A stretch of 64,000 bases of DNA, from contig OY760650.2 of assembly GCA_963663845.2 (NCBI GenBank), positions 3,038,001 through 3,102,000 on the forward strand. Reading direction: 5' to 3'. The DNA is from Versatilivorator sp963663845 (lineage in GTDB: Bacteria; Acidobacteriota; Terriglobia; Versatilivoradales; Versatilivoraceae). Below, one piece after another: positions 62,569 through 64,000 of this stretch. Positions within the stretch are counted from its first letter, which is position 1. Every line of letters starts with the position of its first letter. A program made the translations under genes and the position numbers. The notes beneath the pieces were generated by a model that made no database searches, had not been told where the DNA came from, and saw only the letters and a list, made by a program, of their open reading frames with translations.

Positions 62569-64000
62569 ATGGTTTCCAAGCCGATAGCGACCTGTCTTTG
62601 GGCGGGCGGGCTCCTGCTGGCGTTTGCCGGCACGGGTCTGGCGGCCGGTGACGGCTCGACCGCGCCGCCGGCCGAAATCCGCGAGTTGCAAGTCCGGCCG
62701 GCCGGTCTCGTCTTCAGCAGGCCGGGAGAATTGCGGAGGCTCCTGGTCACCGGCATCTCCACCGGTGGCGAGCGGCTGGACCTGACGGAGACGGTCCGGG
62801 TCGAGTCGCCAGGCGGGATCGTTGCGTTGGGACCGGACAGTTATCTGCGGGCGGTGCGGGAAGGAGAGACCCGGGTGACGGTCCGGGCCGGCGGACATTC
62901 GGCCGAGATCGACGTGCGGGTGGATGCCTCGCACGGTCCCGCAAGGACCACCTTTTTGCGGGACGTCCTGCCCATCATGAACAAGGTGGGATGCTCGCAG
63001 GGCGTCTGTCACGGGGCGGCCAAGGGCAAGAACGGGTTCAAGCTCTCCCTGCGGGGCTATGACGCCGAGTTCGACTATCGGGCCCTCCTCTTCGAGATGT
63101 CCGGCCGGCGCTTCAATCGAGCCGACCCCCCTCGGAGCCTGATGCTGGCCAAGCCCACCCAGCAGGTCGCCCACGGAGGCGGATTGCGGTTGAAGCCGGG
63201 CTCTTCCTACTACAACTCCATTCTGGCCTGGATCGAGCAGGAGGTTCCCTTCGGCGATCCCGAGTCGGACCGGGTGGCGGGGCTGGAGGTCCATCCGGAG
63301 GAGATCTTCATGCACGCCCCAGGGCGCAGCCAGCAGGTGGCCGTGGTGGCCCGCTACGCGGACGGATCGAGCCGGGACGTGACCCGGGAGTCGCACCTCG
63401 GCAGCAGCAACGGGGAGGCTGTGGCCGTCGAGGGGAGCGGGGTGAAGGGCATCCGTAGCGGGGAGTCGACCCTGATGGTTCGATACGAAGGCCGGTTCGA
63501 GATGGTTCCCGTCACCGTGCTGAACCCCAGGCCCGGGTTTGTCTGGGCATCCTTGCCCCAGAACAACTACATCGATGAGATGGTCGACAGGAAGCTGGAG
63601 CGGCTCAGGATACAACCCTCCGGGCTGGCCGGGGACGCCGAGTTCCTGCGCCGGGTCAGCCTGGATCTGACCGGCAAGACCCCGGAGCCGGAGCGGATTC
63701 GCGCCTTTGTTCAAGATCCGACCGAGACCCACCGCAAGCGTTCCCGCGCCATCGACGAGCTGATCCGCAGCCAGGCCTACGCCGATTACTGGACCCTGAA
63801 GTGGGGCGATCTGCTGCGCAGCAATCGCAAGTTCATGAGCTACAAGGGCATGTGGGCCTTCCGCGAGTGGCTGCGCCAGTCCATCGCCGACAACAAGCCC
63901 TACGACCGGCTGGTTCGGGAGCTGCTCACCTCCAAGGGAAGCACCTTCGAGAATCCGGCGGCCAACTTCTTTCTCTCGGCTCGCGGCCCCACGGCCGCCA
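62569..64000 (+). CDS. DUF1549-family protein with Ig-like domains, 3' end missing
   Basis: The frame runs from ATG at 62569 to the window edge without a stop (477 codons visible). It has a signal peptide (about 1-25), a bacterial Ig-like domain (about 35-120), then CSQGVCHGAAKGKNGFKLSL with a CxxxxCH arrangement rather than CxxCH, conserved among these proteins and possibly a haem or metal site. A second Ig-like domain (about 245-320; YADGSSRDVTRES) precedes the DUF1549 domain (about 325 on; NYIDEMVDRKLERL, ADYWTLKWGDLLRSNRKFMS). DUF1553 should lie beyond the edge. It is the third gene of the operon, seven bases after the PPC gene. Role unknown, probably periplasmic. Confidence 0.88.
   Translation, partial: MVSKPIATCLWAGGLLLAFAGTGLAAGDGSTAPPAEIRELQVRPAGLVFSRPGELRRLLVTGISTGGERLDLTETVRVESPGGIVALGPDSYLRAVREGETRVTVRAGGHSAEIDVRVDASHGPARTTFLRDVLPIMNKVGCSQGVCHGAAKGKNGFKLSLRGYDAEFDYRALLFEMSGRRFNRADPPRSLMLAKPTQQVAHGGGLRLKPGSSYYNSILAWIEQEVPFGDPESDRVAGLEVHPEEIFMHAPGRSQQVAVVARYADGSSRDVTRESHLGSSNGEAVAVEGSGVKGIRSGESTLMVRYEGRFEMVPVTVLNPRPGFVWASLPQNNYIDEMVDRKLERLRIQPSGLAGDAEFLRRVSLDLTGKTPEPERIRAFVQDPTETHRKRSRAIDELIRSQAYADYWTLKWGDLLRSNRKFMSYKGMWAFREWLRQSIADNKPYDRLVRELLTSKGSTFENPAANFFLSARGPTAA

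Overview
A 64 kb GC-rich bacterial contig fragment; both edges cut genes. Organism: the repertoire (two clusters of Planctomycete-type cytochrome, DUF1549/DUF1553 and DUF1501 proteins, a TonB-dependent receptor, a Tat-targeted DUF1501 protein, many eukaryote-like FN3, cadherin, TPR and WD40 repeats) suggests a Gram-negative acidobacterium or a relative in the Planctomycetes/Verrucomicrobia sphere, perhaps host-associated. This is inference from gene content only. I saw no rRNA, tRNA or CRISPR array.

Layout. 0-8.8 kb: 3' part of a FAD-dependent oxidoreductase, a D-2-hydroxyacid dehydrogenase, a VapBC-type toxin-antitoxin pair with a repeat-containing promoter, an ACSF3/MatB-like malonyl-CoA synthetase, a TonB-dependent receptor and a divergent TauD-type dioxygenase. 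8.85-12.3 kb: a non-coding tandem array of nine ~359/369 bp units with internal inverted repeats. 12.3-17.1 kb: sirtuin, then a DUF1549/DUF1553 - DUF1501 operon. 17.4-44.35 kb: a TMTC-like membrane glycosyltransferase with TPRs lying 111 bp downstream of one enormous gene for an 8088-residue secreted protein (about 22 FN3, 3 putative-Ig, 36 near-identical Calx-beta-like repeats, 3 cadherin repeats, a Gly-rich linker and an autotransporter-like beta-barrel). 44.4-47.3 kb: a transposase remnant, an (AAGCCC)11 tract and a penicillin-acylase-family lipoprotein. 47.3-49.7 kb: a hybrid histidine kinase ending in a DNA-binding domain. 50.2-58.2 kb: one strand carries a two-gene AAA ATPase / TOPRIM-like pair (defence-like) and then an AddB-like/AddA-like helicase-nuclease pair. 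58.5-64 kb: a second cytochrome-WD40 / PPC / DUF1549 operon running off the end.

Themes. (1) Repeats at every scale: the coding 363/366 bp array, the non-coding 359/369 bp array, a ~218 bp dispersed element in two copies and a short TTCGTGG-rich family in at least four intergenic places. (2) The TMTC-like enzyme beside a giant cadherin-containing, Thr-rich surface protein is the most suggestive functional pairing, since vertebrate TMTCs O-mannosylate cadherins. (3) The ATPase/TOPRIM pair looks like a PARIS/OLD-type immune module next to a recombination nuclease. All coordinates come from reading the sequence; domain names are from recognition of motifs, not from database searches.
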